From: Bryobacteraceae bacterium
GTDB lineage: Bacteria > Acidobacteriota > Terriglobia > Bryobacterales > Bryobacteraceae
Direction: 5' to 3'
Length of the DNA: 64,000 nt
Assembly (NCBI GenBank): GCA_023384675.1
Contig: JAHDVK010000011.1
Location: 62,001 to 126,000 of the forward strand
Shown here: positions 1 through 13,278 of the stretch, piece by piece
Position numbering within the stretch: position 1 is the stretch's first letter
Layout of the letters: each line of letters opens with the position of its first letter
The notes under the pieces: model-generated
Database searches by the model: none
Seen by the model: the letters and a program-made list of their open reading frames with translations, nothing else
Told to the model about the DNA's origin: nothing
Translations under genes and position numbers: made by a program

Positions 1-4585
<4,585 letters not shown>

Positions 4586-4624
4586 GTTTCCTGACTCGGT
4601 CGGTGGAATGCGAATGGTCCTCTC

Positions 4625-4653
4625 AGTATAAGGCCTCCTGTTCCATCAGTCAA
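4625..4653 (-). promoter_or_regulatory. Sigma-70-type promoter of gltB
   Basis: On the minus strand TTGACT (4653-4648) is followed after exactly 17 bases by TATACT (4630-4625), a near-consensus housekeeping promoter about 40 bases ahead of the gltB start. The predicted transcription start is near 4618. Its -35 box is overlapped by one of two dyads described separately. Confidence 0.7.
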
Positions 4654-4695
4654 AGTGAAATTGATGCGTTTGCGGTATCAGTACGCCTTATGATA
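4645..4695. promoter_or_regulatory. Two dyads, candidate LysR-type regulator sites between gltB and the LysR gene
   Basis: Two inverted repeats with the same core lie about 30 bp apart: ATCA-N13-TGAT at 4645-4665, and TATCA-N10-TGATA at 4676-4695. Relative to the predicted gltB start point they centre near -37 and -67, the usual positions of the activation and recognition sites of LysR-type regulators. The upstream dyad also touches the first base of the LysR coding region, which would suit autorepression. The spacing and symmetry are visible; the binding protein is inferred from position. Confidence 0.5.
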
Positions 4696-5624
4696 TGATC
4701 CGGGGCGTGGATCTGTCCCAACTGCATCTCTTCAAGGACATCGTGCAAAGCCGCAGCATCAGCCGCGGGGCTGCGCTGAATGGTGTCACCCAATCCGCTG
4801 CGAGCCAGACCGTTCAGGAACTGGAGCGACTGCTGAGCGTTCAACTGCTTGACCGCTCCCGGCGTCCCCTGGAGGTTCTGCCGGCGGGCCGTCTGTTTTA
4901 TGACTTCGGCCGTGAGGTGTTGCGCCGGCACCAGGAATTCCTGATCTGTCTCGAAGATTTGCGGGGCGACACCGGGGGGACGGTGAAGGTAGCGGCAATC
5001 TATTCAGTCGGCATTTCGGAGATGGCGCGGCTGGAGAAGGACTTTTCGCGCCGGTTGCCTGCCGCGAGTCTGGAGGTGAGCTACTTGCGCCCGGAGAAGG
5101 TGTATCAGGCGGTGGTGGATGACCGCGCCGATTTGGGGCTGGTCAGCTATCCGGAGCCGACCCGTGACGTGGTTGCGCTGCCGTGGCGCGAGGAGCCGAT
5201 GGTGATCGCCTGCGCGCCGGGTCACCCTCTGGCGGGGGCGGTTTCGTTGCGCGCCGAGGACCTGGCGCGCGTGGAGTTCATCGGCTTTGACGAGGACCTG
5301 CCCATCAGCCGCGACGTGGAGCGCTTCCTGCGCGAGCAGGGTGTGCGCGTGCGCGTGGTGCTGCGATTCGACAACATCCAGAGCATGAAGGAGGCGCTGC
5401 GACTGGGGCATGCGGTCAGTCTGCTGCCCGCGCCGATTCTTCGCGAGGATGTTGCTGAAGGGCGCTTGCGAGCCATCCCGCTGGAGAAGCCGCTGTTCCG
5501 CCCGCTGGGGATCATTCACCGCCGCCGCCGCACGTTTTCGCGCGCGGCGCAGGTTTTCCTGGATCTTCTGCGTGAGCCCGCGGCTGAGACGGAGCCCGTG
5601 CCGGTGGTGGATGTGGCCGGTTAG
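4695..5624 (+). CDS. LysR-family transcriptional regulator, likely regulator of gltB
   Basis: A 309-residue protein of normal LysR length. The N-terminal winged helix-turn-helix spans about residues 8-65 (SISRGAALNGVTQSAASQTV is the recognition region), followed by a linker helix and a periplasmic-binding-protein-like effector domain (about 95-300). It is divergent from gltB with only 109 bases between, the same arrangement as gltC-gltAB in Bacillus, so control of gltB is the natural reading; the inducer is unknown. The ATG at 4695 is used; GTG at 4707 is possible because no clear ribosome site precedes either. The stop abuts, without overlap, the stop of the convergent hydrolase gene. Confidence 0.85.
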   Translation: MIRGVDLSQLHLFKDIVQSRSISRGAALNGVTQSAASQTVQELERLLSVQLLDRSRRPLEVLPAGRLFYDFGREVLRRHQEFLICLEDLRGDTGGTVKVAAIYSVGISEMARLEKDFSRRLPAASLEVSYLRPEKVYQAVVDDRADLGLVSYPEPTRDVVALPWREEPMVIACAPGHPLAGAVSLRAEDLARVEFIGFDEDLPISRDVERFLREQGVRVRVVLRFDNIQSMKEALRLGHAVSLLPAPILREDVAEGRLRAIPLEKPLFRPLGIIHRRRRTFSRAAQVFLDLLREPAAETEPVPVVDVAG

Positions 5625-7160
5625 TCAGCGCCGCACGTGACGGTCCAGGAAATCGAGGATGCGGCCCATGATAAAGGGGCTGAAGAACGCCGGACCGCCA
5701 TGCCCCGCGCCCCGCATGGCGATGAAGTGCGACTCGACGCCCGCCTGGAGCAAGGCCTCGTGCAGCAACTCGCTCTGGTTGAACGGCACAACGCGGTCCT
5801 GGTCGCCGTGGACGATGAGGAACGGGGGCGCGTTCTTCGTGATGTAGGCGATGGGGTTCGCCTTCGCCGCCAGATCGGGCCGTTGTTGAATCGGAGCGCC
5901 GATCAGTTGCGATTCCGGGGAATCCGGCGCATTGTGGTCGATGTCGGAGGGGAAATCGCCTATACGCAGGAGGTCCGAGGGGCCGAAGTAGTCGACGACA
6001 GCCTGCACGTCATTGCCGCTGGTTCCGAGCAGCGCCACCAGATGCCCGCCCGCCGAGGGCCCCCACGCCGCGATTCTGGCGGCATTATAGCCATGCTCTT
6101 TCGCGTGGGTGCGCAGCCATTTGACCGCCGCCCGTACATCCTCAATCTGCGCCGGGAACTTGGCTACCTGGCTCAGACGATAACTGACCGAAGCCACGGC
6201 GTAGCCTGCGTCCAAAAGTTCGAATGCGGGCGGGTTCGCCCGCGACCCCTGCCGCCAGGCGCCGCCATGCACGAAGACCACAAGTTCCGGACGCCGCCCC
6301 GGATTCGCGGGCAGGTAGAGGTCGAGATGGCGCCCGGGCGCGTATTCGAGGGCCGGGCGAAGCGTGGTGTTTGCCGGGACGCGCGCCGCGCGTTCGAGCC
6401 GTGCCTCGCCCGCGGGGAGCCCCGATGCGCCACGCAGCCAGCCGAGCGACACGAGGAAGCGGTCCATTGCTTCCATGGACGCTGTCAGCCAGGGTTCGCG
6501 GTTGAAGAAGCCGTGAGGCATGCCCGGCGCCAGCCAGAGGTCCACCCGGTTGCCCAGTTCCCAATTGCGCGCGGCGTACTCGCGAATCAGCGGGAGCCAG
6601 GTTTTGTCTTCGGTCCCCACCAGGATCAGGGCGGGCGCTTCTCCGCGACCGGCCAGGGTGACCGCCGAAAGCTCCGGCAGATCGTATTTGCGCATGTCGG
6701 TCACGGGGTTGAAGAGCAGCCAAGCCTGAGGGCGCGGGCCGCCGTTGAGCGCTCCCGCCAGCGCGCAGCCGCCGCCGGCCGAACCGCCGCCCCAGGCCAC
6801 GCGCCGGGCGTCAACGCCGAGACTCGCGGCGTTCTCGAGGAGCCAGCGCATTGCGTCGCGGCAGTCCTCCGCCGACTCGCGCGGGGTGGTCTGGTGCCGT
6901 GAACTGACGCGGTATTCCGCACTGGCCGCCACAATGCCGCGGCTTGCGAGGTGCTTCGCGAAGGGGAAGAACTGTTGCGGCGTTCCGCTGCGGAAACCGC
7001 CTCCGAAGAAGAACAAGGCCGCCGGCCGCCGCGGACCGCCGCCCTCTGGTTTGAAGACATGAATCCGCAGTTCACCCTGCGGGGCGGTCTTGAAGATGTG
7101 AGATTCCTGACCGTTCAGGAGGCCCACGGCGGCGATCGCCAACAACGCCAGTCTCATCAT
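5625..7160 (-). CDS. Secreted protein with two alpha/beta-hydrolase domains in tandem
   Basis: A 511-residue protein with an N-terminal signal peptide (about residues 1-17, ending LLNGQ) and two complete esterase-like domains. Domain 1 (about 25-235) has the oxyanion segment FFFGGGF, the nucleophile elbow GGGSAGG, the acid in VGTEDKTW and the histidine in GMPHGFF. Domain 2 (about 265-505) has VFVHGGAW, GPSAGG, HGDQDRVVPF and GAGHGG. Both triads look intact. The HGG-type motifs put both domains near hormone-sensitive-lipase/BD-FAE-type carboxylesterases or acetylxylan esterases; the substrate cannot be read. Its start overlaps the folK stop by 4 bases, so it is last in the rlmN-fol operon although nothing links it to folate. 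It is more likely periplasmic or exported. Confidence 0.85.
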   Translation of the reverse strand: MMRLALLAIAAVGLLNGQESHIFKTAPQGELRIHVFKPEGGGPRRPAALFFFGGGFRSGTPQQFFPFAKHLASRGIVAASAEYRVSSRHQTTPRESAEDCRDAMRWLLENAASLGVDARRVAWGGGSAGGGCALAGALNGGPRPQAWLLFNPVTDMRKYDLPELSAVTLAGRGEAPALILVGTEDKTWLPLIREYAARNWELGNRVDLWLAPGMPHGFFNREPWLTASMEAMDRFLVSLGWLRGASGLPAGEARLERAARVPANTTLRPALEYAPGRHLDLYLPANPGRRPELVVFVHGGAWRQGSRANPPAFELLDAGYAVASVSYRLSQVAKFPAQIEDVRAAVKWLRTHAKEHGYNAARIAAWGPSAGGHLVALLGTSGNDVQAVVDYFGPSDLLRIGDFPSDIDHNAPDSPESQLIGAPIQQRPDLAAKANPIAYITKNAPPFLIVHGDQDRVVPFNQSELLHEALLQAGVESHFIAMRGAGHGGPAFFSPFIMGRILDFLDRHVRR

Positions 7161-7609
7161 TTCAGATCCTCCAGTAGTTCCCGGATGGTTTTTTTCAACC
7201 GTGGATGGACGGCCTCGGGTGCAACTTCAGCCAACGGGGCGAGCACGAACAGGCGTTCCTGCATGCGCGGGTGGGGCAGTGTGAGATCGGCCGAGGTCAT
7301 CTCCAAATCGTCGTACATGAGGAGATCGAGGTCCAGCGTCCGAGGGCCGTTCGGAATACTTCGCTGGCGGCCCCGCTCGGCTTCGATCCGGATCAGTTCG
7401 CGCAGCAGGGTTTCGGGCGGCAGGAAGGTATCCAGCACAAGCGCGGCGTTCAGGAATCTCGCCTGATCGAGGTAACCGACGGGATCGGTTTCGTGGAAGC
7501 TGGAGACCTGTTCCACGCGCCCCAGGGTGGACAGCCGCTCGACGGCAAAGCGGAGATGCGCTTCGCGGGCGCCCACATTCGAACCAAGGGCGATGAGCGC
7601 TCTAGCCAT
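7157..7609 (-). CDS. folK: 2-amino-4-hydroxy-6-hydroxymethyldihydropteridine pyrophosphokinase
   Basis: Transfers pyrophosphate from ATP to 6-hydroxymethyl-7,8-dihydropterin, the step before FolP in folate synthesis. The 150-residue length is normal. It begins ALIALGSNVG, then has the substrate loop ETDPVGYLDQARFLNAA, the signature GPRTLDLDLLMYDD with the metal-binding Asp pair, and LPHPRMQERLFVLAPLAEV. The start overlaps the folB stop by 8 bases and the stop overlaps the hydrolase start by 4, consistent with translational coupling in one operon. Confidence 0.95.
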   Translation of the reverse strand: MARALIALGSNVGAREAHLRFAVERLSTLGRVEQVSSFHETDPVGYLDQARFLNAALVLDTFLPPETLLRELIRIEAERGRQRSIPNGPRTLDLDLLMYDDLEMTSADLTLPHPRMQERLFVLAPLAEVAPEAVHPRLKKTIRELLEDLK

Positions 7610-7967
7610 GGCGTTGTCGCACGATCTCCACGGCGGGATAGTCGACGCCGAATGCGTGCAGGGCGGCGGGCTTCTTCACCAGCATCCGCACGCGCGATGT
7701 GGGAAACTCCGCGAGCAGGGCCTCCGCCATCCGCTCCGCGATAGTCTCGATGAGGCGGTAGGGCTGCGCTTCCGCGATGCGTTGCAGGGTGGTGCGCACG
7801 GCGGCGTAGTCGATCGTGAGTGTGAAGTCATCGGCGGCGGCCGCCGGGCGGATGTCGAACAGGAGGTCCACGTCGACAACGAGTTGCTGCGGCGCGGCGC
7901 GCTCGTCATCCGGGACGCCGACGTGCGCCATGACCCTCACGCCGCGGAGTTGAATCGTATCGCTCAT
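7602..7967 (-). CDS. folB: Dihydroneopterin aldolase
   Basis: Cleaves 7,8-dihydroneopterin to 6-hydroxymethyl-7,8-dihydropterin and glycolaldehyde. The 121-residue length is typical of this small octameric enzyme. Recognisable segments are GVRVMAHVGVPDDER at the N-terminus with the conserved Glu, DYAAVRTTL, the helix PYRLIETIAERMAEALL, and the catalytic Lys in VRMLVKKPAAL. It is the middle gene of folP-folB-folK and overlaps both neighbours by a few bases. Confidence 0.93.
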   Translation of the reverse strand: MSDTIQLRGVRVMAHVGVPDDERAAPQQLVVDVDLLFDIRPAAAADDFTLTIDYAAVRTTLQRIAEAQPYRLIETIAERMAEALLAEFPTSRVRMLVKKPAALHAFGVDYPAVEIVRQRHG

Positions 7968-8779
7968 GCGTTCTTCACCGCTTCAGCCAGGGCGACGGCG
8001 CGGCAGGTAGCCTTCACATCGTGCACGCGCACAATAGCCGCCCCCGCCAGGACCGCAATCACGGCCGCCGCCAGCGAGCCCTCGAGCCGGTCCTCGACGC
8101 GCGACTGTCCAGGCAGCATCGCCAGGAAGGATTTCCGCGACGCGCCTGCCACAACAGGATAGCCCGCCTCGGTGAACTCCGCGAAGCGGCGCAGGATTTG
8201 CAGGCTCTGGGCGGGGGTTTTGGCAAAGCCGATGCCCGGATCGATGGCGATTTCGGAAACGCCGGCCAGCCGCGCGCCCTCGGCGCGGTCAAGCAGCCAG
8301 TCCCGCACTTCGCTGACCACGTCGCGGTACTGAGTCAGTTCGCGCATGTTTTGCGGCGTGCCGCGCATGTGCATGATGATCGCCGCCGCATTGTGCTTGA
8401 GCAGGACCGGGAGCATGGCAGGATCGCGCAAGCCGGAGACGTCGTTTACGATTCTCGCTCCTGCGGCGAGAGCCGCATCCGCCACCGCCGGTTTTGTCGT
8501 ATCGATACTTAAAGGGGTCTTGACGCGCCCGCGCAAGGCCTCGAAAACGGGGATCACGCGCCGCGACTCGTCCTGTTCGGACACAGGTTCGGCGCCGGGA
8601 CGCGTGCTTTCGCCGCCGAGGTCGAGCAGGTCCGCGCCCTCGTCTTCGAGCCGCAGCGCCTGGTCGACCGCCTGTTGCGTGTCAAGAAACCGGCCGCCGT
8701 CGCTGAAGGAATCCGGGGTGACATTTACCACGCCCATCACCAAGGGACGCGCCGCTCGAAGCAGCCGTTGGTCTGTCAT
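7964..8779 (-). CDS. folP: Dihydropteroate synthase
   Basis: Condenses hydroxymethyldihydropterin pyrophosphate with p-aminobenzoate, the target step of sulfonamides. The chosen ATG at 8779 gives 271 residues and forms an ATGA overlap with the rlmN stop; a longer reading is possible but adds 14 unconserved residues. Family segments are [16 protein letters not shown], the [11 protein letters not shown] loop, [30 protein letters not shown], and GASRKSFL near the C-terminus with the phosphate-binding Arg/Lys. It overlaps folB by 4 bases. Confidence 0.95.
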   Translation of the reverse strand: MTDQRLLRAARPLVMGVVNVTPDSFSDGGRFLDTQQAVDQALRLEDEGADLLDLGGESTRPGAEPVSEQDESRRVIPVFEALRGRVKTPLSIDTTKPAVADAALAAGARIVNDVSGLRDPAMLPVLLKHNAAAIIMHMRGTPQNMRELTQYRDVVSEVRDWLLDRAEGARLAGVSEIAIDPGIGFAKTPAQSLQILRRFAEFTEAGYPVVAGASRKSFLAMLPGQSRVEDRLEGSLAAAVIAVLAGAAIVRVHDVKATCRAVALAEAVKNA

Positions 8780-9819
8780 GCCGGCGTGACCAGGGTATCC
8801 ATCCGCTTGAGTTGGCCGCATGCGGCGTAGATGTCGAGGCCGCGCGGACGCCGGATGAAAGTGGGGAAGGACCTGCGCAGCCGAGCTTGGAACGCGAGCA
8901 CGCGGTCCGGATCGGGTGTCTCGAATGGAATGCCCGGTCCTGGATTCAACGCAATCAGGTTCACCTTGCAGTTCAAATGGGCCAGCAGCCGTACTACGCG
9001 TTTCGCGTCGTCGTCCGAATCATTGACTCCCTTGAGCAGCACATATTCGAAGGTGAGTTTCTCCCAGGGCCGCAGCGGGTAGGTGTGGCAGGCCTCGAGA
9101 AGCCCGTCCAAATGCCATTTTTGCGTGATGGGCATGATGGCTTCGCGCTGCTCCTGATGCGAGGCGTTCAGGGAAATAGCGAGGCGCGGCCTGACGGGGG
9201 CGGCGCCCAGTTCCGCGATTCGCGGGGTGATGCCCGAAGTAGAAACCGTGATGCGCCGCTCCGCGATGCGCAAACCCTTCGGGTCGGCGAGAATGCGCGT
9301 GGCCTTCAGCACCGCGGGCAGATTCAGCAGCGGTTCACCCTGCCCCATCATGACGATGTTGATCCGGCGCGCATCCGCCCAGAGGGCGTTTTCCCGTGCC
9401 AGGGTCAATACCTGGCCGGCGATCTCGCCCGCGGTGAGGTTGCGTTCGAGGCCCATCAGCGCGGTGAGGCAGAATTTGCAGTCCACGGGGCAGCCCACTT
9501 GCGTGGAGATGCAGAGCGTGTCGCGCTGGGGTTCGGGCATGAAGACCGCCTCGACCGTCTTGCCGTCCTCGAGCGAAAGCAAGTATCGCCGCGTGCCGTC
9601 GGCGGATTCGTAGCGCGAGGCAACCGCGGGCGCGGCCAGCGAGAAGCGTTCCGCGAGAGAGGCCCGCAGTTCGCGGGGCAGCGCCGTGATCTCGTCGAAA
9701 CTCTCCACGCGCCGCTGATAGACGGCTTCGTAGATCTGCCGCGCGCGATAGGCGGGCGTGTTCCCGCCCAGCGCGGCGCGCAGGTCGTCGATGTCCATGC
9801 CGGGTATGGGTTGCGGCAA
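8776..9819 (-). CDS. rlmN: 23S rRNA (adenine2503-C2)-methyltransferase, radical SAM
   Basis: Methylates C2 of A2503 of 23S rRNA, and in known members also A37 of some tRNAs, using S-adenosylmethionine and a 4Fe-4S cluster. The 347-residue protein has the radical-SAM motif CPVDCKFC (Cys-x3-Cys-x2-Cys) preceded by CISTQVG, the SAM-binding [30 protein letters not shown], and a C-terminal catalytic Cys in AACGQL. The start is TTG 9819, preceded by AAGGGGG five bases upstream; ATG at 9798 is the alternative. It opens the leftward operon and is divergent from the M16 peptidase gene. Confidence 0.95.
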   Translation of the reverse strand: MPQPIPGMDIDDLRAALGGNTPAYRARQIYEAVYQRRVESFDEITALPRELRASLAERFSLAAPAVASRYESADGTRRYLLSLEDGKTVEAVFMPEPQRDTLCISTQVGCPVDCKFCLTALMGLERNLTAGEIAGQVLTLARENALWADARRINIVMMGQGEPLLNLPAVLKATRILADPKGLRIAERRITVSTSGITPRIAELGAAPVRPRLAISLNASHQEQREAIMPITQKWHLDGLLEACHTYPLRPWEKLTFEYVLLKGVNDSDDDAKRVVRLLAHLNCKVNLIALNPGPGIPFETPDPDRVLAFQARLRRSFPTFIRRPRGLDIYAACGQLKRMDTLVTPA

Positions 9820-9834
9820 GCGGGCCCCCTTGAA

Positions 9835-9883
9835 GCTTTCAGTCTAGCGAAGCTGGGGCGAGCGGAAACGCTACACTGAAAGC
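9835..9883. repeat. 9-bp inverted repeat in the rlmN/M16 divergent region
   Basis: GCTTTCAGT at 9835-9843 is matched by its exact complement ACTGAAAGC at 9875-9883, 31 bases apart, filling most of the 70-base gap between the two divergent starts. It could be a regulator site or a cruciform; a TACACT element resembling a -10 box lies in the right arm at 9873-9878. The function is unknown. Confidence 0.4.
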
Positions 9884-9889
9884 GAGTCC

Positions 9890-11173
9890 ATGAGCCAGCT
9901 TTCGACCTCGCGCGACATCGCGGTGACTACTCTGTCCAATGGGATCCGGGTGATTACCGAACCCATGCCCTCGGTGCGGAGCGTCGCAGCCGGGATCTGG
10001 ATCGGCTGCGGCTCCCGCGCGGAAAAGCCCTCTGAAAACGGCATTTCTCACTTCATCGAACACATGCTTTTCAAGGGCACTGCTCGCCGCGGGGCGGAGG
10101 ATATCGCCCGCGAAGTGGACGCGCTCGGAGGGCAACTGGATGCGTTCACGGGAAGGGAACTCGTCGGCTACACGACGAAGGTGCTGGGCACGCACCTGCC
10201 GGAAGCCTTCGACATTCTTGCCGACATGCTTCTCCATTCCCGCTTTGCCGAAGAGGACATCGAGAAAGAAAAGGGCGTCATTCTCGAGGAGTTGAAGATG
10301 GAAATGGACTCGCCCGAGTCGCTCGTCCACGACCTCTTCGTCAGCAACTTCTGGAAGCGGCACCCTCTTGGCCGGCCGATCATCGGCAACCGCCGCACCA
10401 TTCTGGGTTTCGAACGCGAGGTGCTGCGCGAGTTTCACTCGCGCTTCTATGTGCCGGCCAATCTGACGATCACCGCGGCGGGCGATCTGCGCCATGATGA
10501 GGTCGCCGCGCTTGCCGAACGCTACTTCGGAAAGCTCGAGGCCGGAGGCAAAACGCCCCGGCTCACGGCCCCGCATCCGCAAGCCGCCATCACTCTGAAG
10601 AAGAAACGCTCCCTGCAACAGGTGCATCTGTGCCTGGGCGCGCCTTGCTACCCGATCAACCATCCGTTGCGCTACGCGGCGTATACGCTGAACGTGGTTC
10701 TAGGCGGCGGGATGAGTTCGCGGCTGTTTCAGAACATCCGCGAGCGGCAGGGCTTGGCTTACAACATCTTTTCTGAACTGCAGCTTTACCACGACTCGGG
10801 CTGTCTCGCCGTGTATGCGGGCACCTCGCCCGCCACCGTACGCCCGCTGCTGCTGGGGGTGCTCGGCGAATTCCGAAGGCTCAAAAACGAGCTGCTTTCT
10901 TGTGAGGAATTGAGCCATGCGAAGGAGCACATGAAAGGCTCCCTGCTGCTGAGCCTGGAAGGCACGAACAGCCGCATGAGCAACCTTGCCCGGCAGTGGT
11001 TGAATTTCGGCCGGTTCTACTCGCTTGACGAGATAGCAGCCGGTATTGATGAGGTAACCGCCGAACAGGTACAGCAGGCGGCCCGCGAATTTTTGCAGCC
11101 GGACAAGCTCGCTCTCACGCTGCTCGGGCGGATTGACTCTGTGCCAGTGACGCGTGACGATCTCGCCTGCTAG
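9890..11173 (+). CDS. M16-family zinc peptidase (mitochondrial processing peptidase-like)
   Basis: A 427-residue single-unit M16B peptidase. The inverted zinc motif HFIEH is at about residues 51-55, with the third ligand Glu in EKEKGVILEELKME about 75 residues later, so the active site is complete. The C-terminal half has the paired inactive-domain fold including GGGMSSRLFQNIRERQGLAY, whose Arg and Tyr bind substrate in this family. Length fits the PqqL/YmxG/RPP group. There is no signal peptide, so it is probably cytoplasmic. It is followed two bases later by the TPM-domain gene in the same direction. Confidence 0.92.
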   Translation: MSQLSTSRDIAVTTLSNGIRVITEPMPSVRSVAAGIWIGCGSRAEKPSENGISHFIEHMLFKGTARRGAEDIAREVDALGGQLDAFTGRELVGYTTKVLGTHLPEAFDILADMLLHSRFAEEDIEKEKGVILEELKMEMDSPESLVHDLFVSNFWKRHPLGRPIIGNRRTILGFEREVLREFHSRFYVPANLTITAAGDLRHDEVAALAERYFGKLEAGGKTPRLTAPHPQAAITLKKKRSLQQVHLCLGAPCYPINHPLRYAAYTLNVVLGGGMSSRLFQNIRERQGLAYNIFSELQLYHDSGCLAVYAGTSPATVRPLLLGVLGEFRRLKNELLSCEELSHAKEHMKGSLLLSLEGTNSRMSNLARQWLNFGRFYSLDEIAAGIDEVTAEQVQQAAREFLQPDKLALTLLGRIDSVPVTRDDLAC

Positions 11174-11175
11174 CG

Positions 11176-11967
11176 ATGCTCCGGTCCGCGCCAGCCCGTC
11201 TAACCTTACTGTTCGCGCTTGTCGTGCCGGCGTGGGCGGCGGACTTCGCCGCGCTCAAGCCGCAGGGGTATGTCAGTGACTACGCGCGCGTGCTCAATCC
11301 GCAAGCGCGTGCGGCGCTCAATGAGTACTGCGCGCGCGTGGAACAGGCGACCGGCGCGCAGATCGCCCTTGTCACGTTGCCCTCGCTCGAAGGCCAGCCG
11401 GTGGAAGAGGTCGCCGAGCTCATCTACCGCCGCTGGGGCATTGGCGCCAAGGGAAAGGACGAAGGCGCGCTCGTGCTGCTGGCGATTCGAGACCGCCGCT
11501 CCCGCATCGAGGTCGGATACGGCCTGGAGCCGGTGATTCCCGATGGGTTCGCCGGCGGCGTGTTGCGCTCGATGCGCGAGGCGCTGCGCGCGGGGGACTA
11601 TGCGGCCGCGCTAGGTGAAGCGGCGCGCACCATCGGCGAGGCAGTGGCGCGCGAGAAGAACGTCGACATCGGCGCCGCTCCCATTCGCCGGCGCGCGCCT
11701 GCCCCGCAGGAGGAGACGCCCTGGCAGCCGCTGCTTGTTGCGCTCGGGGTGCTCGCTTTTCTGCTGTTGACCGGGGGGCGCGGCGGGGGCCGGGGCGGGC
11801 CCATGAACCTGCTGTTGGCCATGATGCTCGGCAACGCGATTGGGCGCGCCGGCGGCCGTGGCGGCGGGGGCTTCGGCGGCTACGACAGTTGGGGCGGCGG
11901 AGGTGGCGGATTCGGCGGGTTTGGCGGCGGCATGTCGGGCGGCGGCGGCGCCTCGGGTAGCTGGTAG
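11176..11967 (+). CDS. TPM-domain protein (YgcG type), membrane-bound with glycine-rich tail
   Basis: A 263-residue protein with a signal peptide (about 1-21, VVPAWAAD), a TPM domain (about 25-155; YVSDYARVLNPQARAALNEY, ALVTLPSLEGQPVEEVAELIYRRWGIG, GYGLEPVIPDGFAG), one membrane segment (about 182-196), and a tail that is mostly glycine with a few aromatic residues, ending in SGSW. This is the usual build of YgcG-type proteins, which commonly sit beside LemA, as here two genes downstream. The role of the pair in the envelope is not settled. Confidence 0.88.
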   Translation: MLRSAPARLTLLFALVVPAWAADFAALKPQGYVSDYARVLNPQARAALNEYCARVEQATGAQIALVTLPSLEGQPVEEVAELIYRRWGIGAKGKDEGALVLLAIRDRRSRIEVGYGLEPVIPDGFAGGVLRSMREALRAGDYAAALGEAARTIGEAVAREKNVDIGAAPIRRRAPAPQEETPWQPLLVALGVLAFLLLTGGRGGGRGGPMNLLLAMMLGNAIGRAGGRGGGGFGGYDSWGGGGGGFGGFGGGMSGGGGASGSW

Positions 11968-11977
11968 GAGAACTCGC

Positions 11978-12703
11978 ATGGAGAAACGGCTCAATCAACT
12001 CGTTGACAAGCTCAAGCAGGCCCATGGTGCTGGACTTGTTTCGGTGATTCTCTACGGATCCGCCGCGGCTGGCGACTATCAGGGCGCCATCTCCGACCTG
12101 AACATATTCTGCGTCCTCCAGCGTGTGGGCGTCGAGGAACTGCGCAAGTCCGAGAAGATCGTCAACTGGTGGCGCGAACTCGGGAACCCTTCCCCGCTGC
12201 TCATGGCGCGCGATGAGGTTCCCAAGTCCACCGATTGCTTCCCGATCGAATTTCACGACATGCAGGAGCGTCGGAGGGTGTTGCACGGTGAGGACATCGT
12301 CGCGGGACTTGAGATCGTGGATCGCTACTACCGCGCCCGCGTTGAATATGAGTTGCGCGCCAAGCTGCTGCGCCTGCGCCAGAAGGCCGCGGGGATCCTC
12401 TCCGATCGCGCCGCCGTGCTCCTGCTGATGGAAGAATCGATTTCGACATTTTGTGTCCTCGGACGCCACGCGCTTCGCTTGCGTGACGGCGCCGCGCCTT
12501 GGACGAAGCGGGAGATCGCCGCGGCCCTGGTTGAGAACTTCGGCCTCGCCGCCGCTCCGTTGGATACACTATTGGATCTGCGCGAAGGAAAACTCAAGCC
12601 CCGGCAGGTGGATCCGTCCTCGCTGTTTGAGGCCTATCTGCGGGAGATTACAGTTTTGGTGGATGCGGTGGACCGCATCGCTTCCAAGGAGGCAGAAGAA
12701 TGA
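11978..12703 (+). CDS. Nucleotidyltransferase-fold protein of unknown function
   Basis: A 241-residue cytoplasmic protein. Residues about 20-45 carry LYGSAAAGDYQGAISDLNIF, which matches the GS-x-(8-12)-[DE]-x-[DE] core of the nucleotidyltransferase fold, but with SDLN where active enzymes usually have SDxD, so activity may be weakened. The rest is helical, with a charged segment VEYELRAKLLRLRQKAAG. ATG 11978 is chosen because it follows GGTAGGAG (11963-11970) and lies just past the TPM stop; the reading frame stays open further upstream but would overlap the TPM gene. It overlaps lemA by 4 bases, so it is translated with TPM and LemA. Substrate unknown. Confidence 0.75.
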   Translation: MEKRLNQLVDKLKQAHGAGLVSVILYGSAAAGDYQGAISDLNIFCVLQRVGVEELRKSEKIVNWWRELGNPSPLLMARDEVPKSTDCFPIEFHDMQERRRVLHGEDIVAGLEIVDRYYRARVEYELRAKLLRLRQKAAGILSDRAAVLLLMEESISTFCVLGRHALRLRDGAAPWTKREIAAALVENFGLAAAPLDTLLDLREGKLKPRQVDPSSLFEAYLREITVLVDAVDRIASKEAEE

Positions 12704-13278
12704 AGACTGGTCTGATCGTCGTCGGGATTCTGGTGCTGCTGGTGGTGATGATCGGCGGCAAGGCAGCCACGGTGAACAACGAACTAGTAGCGCAGCGGGA
12801 GGCCGTCTCCAGCGCGTGGGCGCAGGTGGACAACGTGCTCCAGCGGCGCGCCGATCTGATTCCCAACCTTGTGGAGACCGTGAAGGGATTCGCCGCCCAG
12901 GAGAAGGAAGTGCTCGGGGCGATTGCGAACGCGCGCGCTGCCATGATCGGGGCGCGGACGCCGCAGGAAAAAATACAGGCAAACAGCCAGTTTGAGAGCG
13001 CTCTGGGGCGGTTGCTGGTGGTGGTGGAGAACTACCCGGTACTGAAGTCGAGCGAAAATTTCATGCGGCTTCAGGATGAACTGGCCGGAACCGAAAACCG
13101 CATTTCGGTGGAGCGGGGCCGGTACAACGAAGCCATCCGCCAGTACAACACCACTGTCGGCCGGTTCCCGAATAGTCTCTTCGCGGGCATGCTGGGATTC
13201 CAGCGCAACGAAGCCTATTTCAGCGCCGAACCCGGTGCGCGAACGGTTCCGGCAGTGAAATTCGGAGGCAACGAGTGA
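12700..13278 (+). CDS. lemA: LemA family protein
   Basis: A 192-residue protein with one N-terminal membrane anchor (about 3-21) and a long helical domain. The LemA signature is clear: SSAWAQVDNVLQRRADLIPN, LVETVKGFAAQEKEVL, VVENYPVLKSSENFMRLQDEL, and AGTENRISVERGRYNEA, ending in FPNSLFAGMLGF. LemA proteins are envelope proteins of unclear function, often encoded beside TPM proteins as here. The start overlaps the previous stop (ATGA). Confidence 0.93.
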   Translation: MKTGLIVVGILVLLVVMIGGKAATVNNELVAQREAVSSAWAQVDNVLQRRADLIPNLVETVKGFAAQEKEVLGAIANARAAMIGARTPQEKIQANSQFESALGRLLVVVENYPVLKSSENFMRLQDELAGTENRISVERGRYNEAIRQYNTTVGRFPNSLFAGMLGFQRNEAYFSAEPGARTVPAVKFGGNE

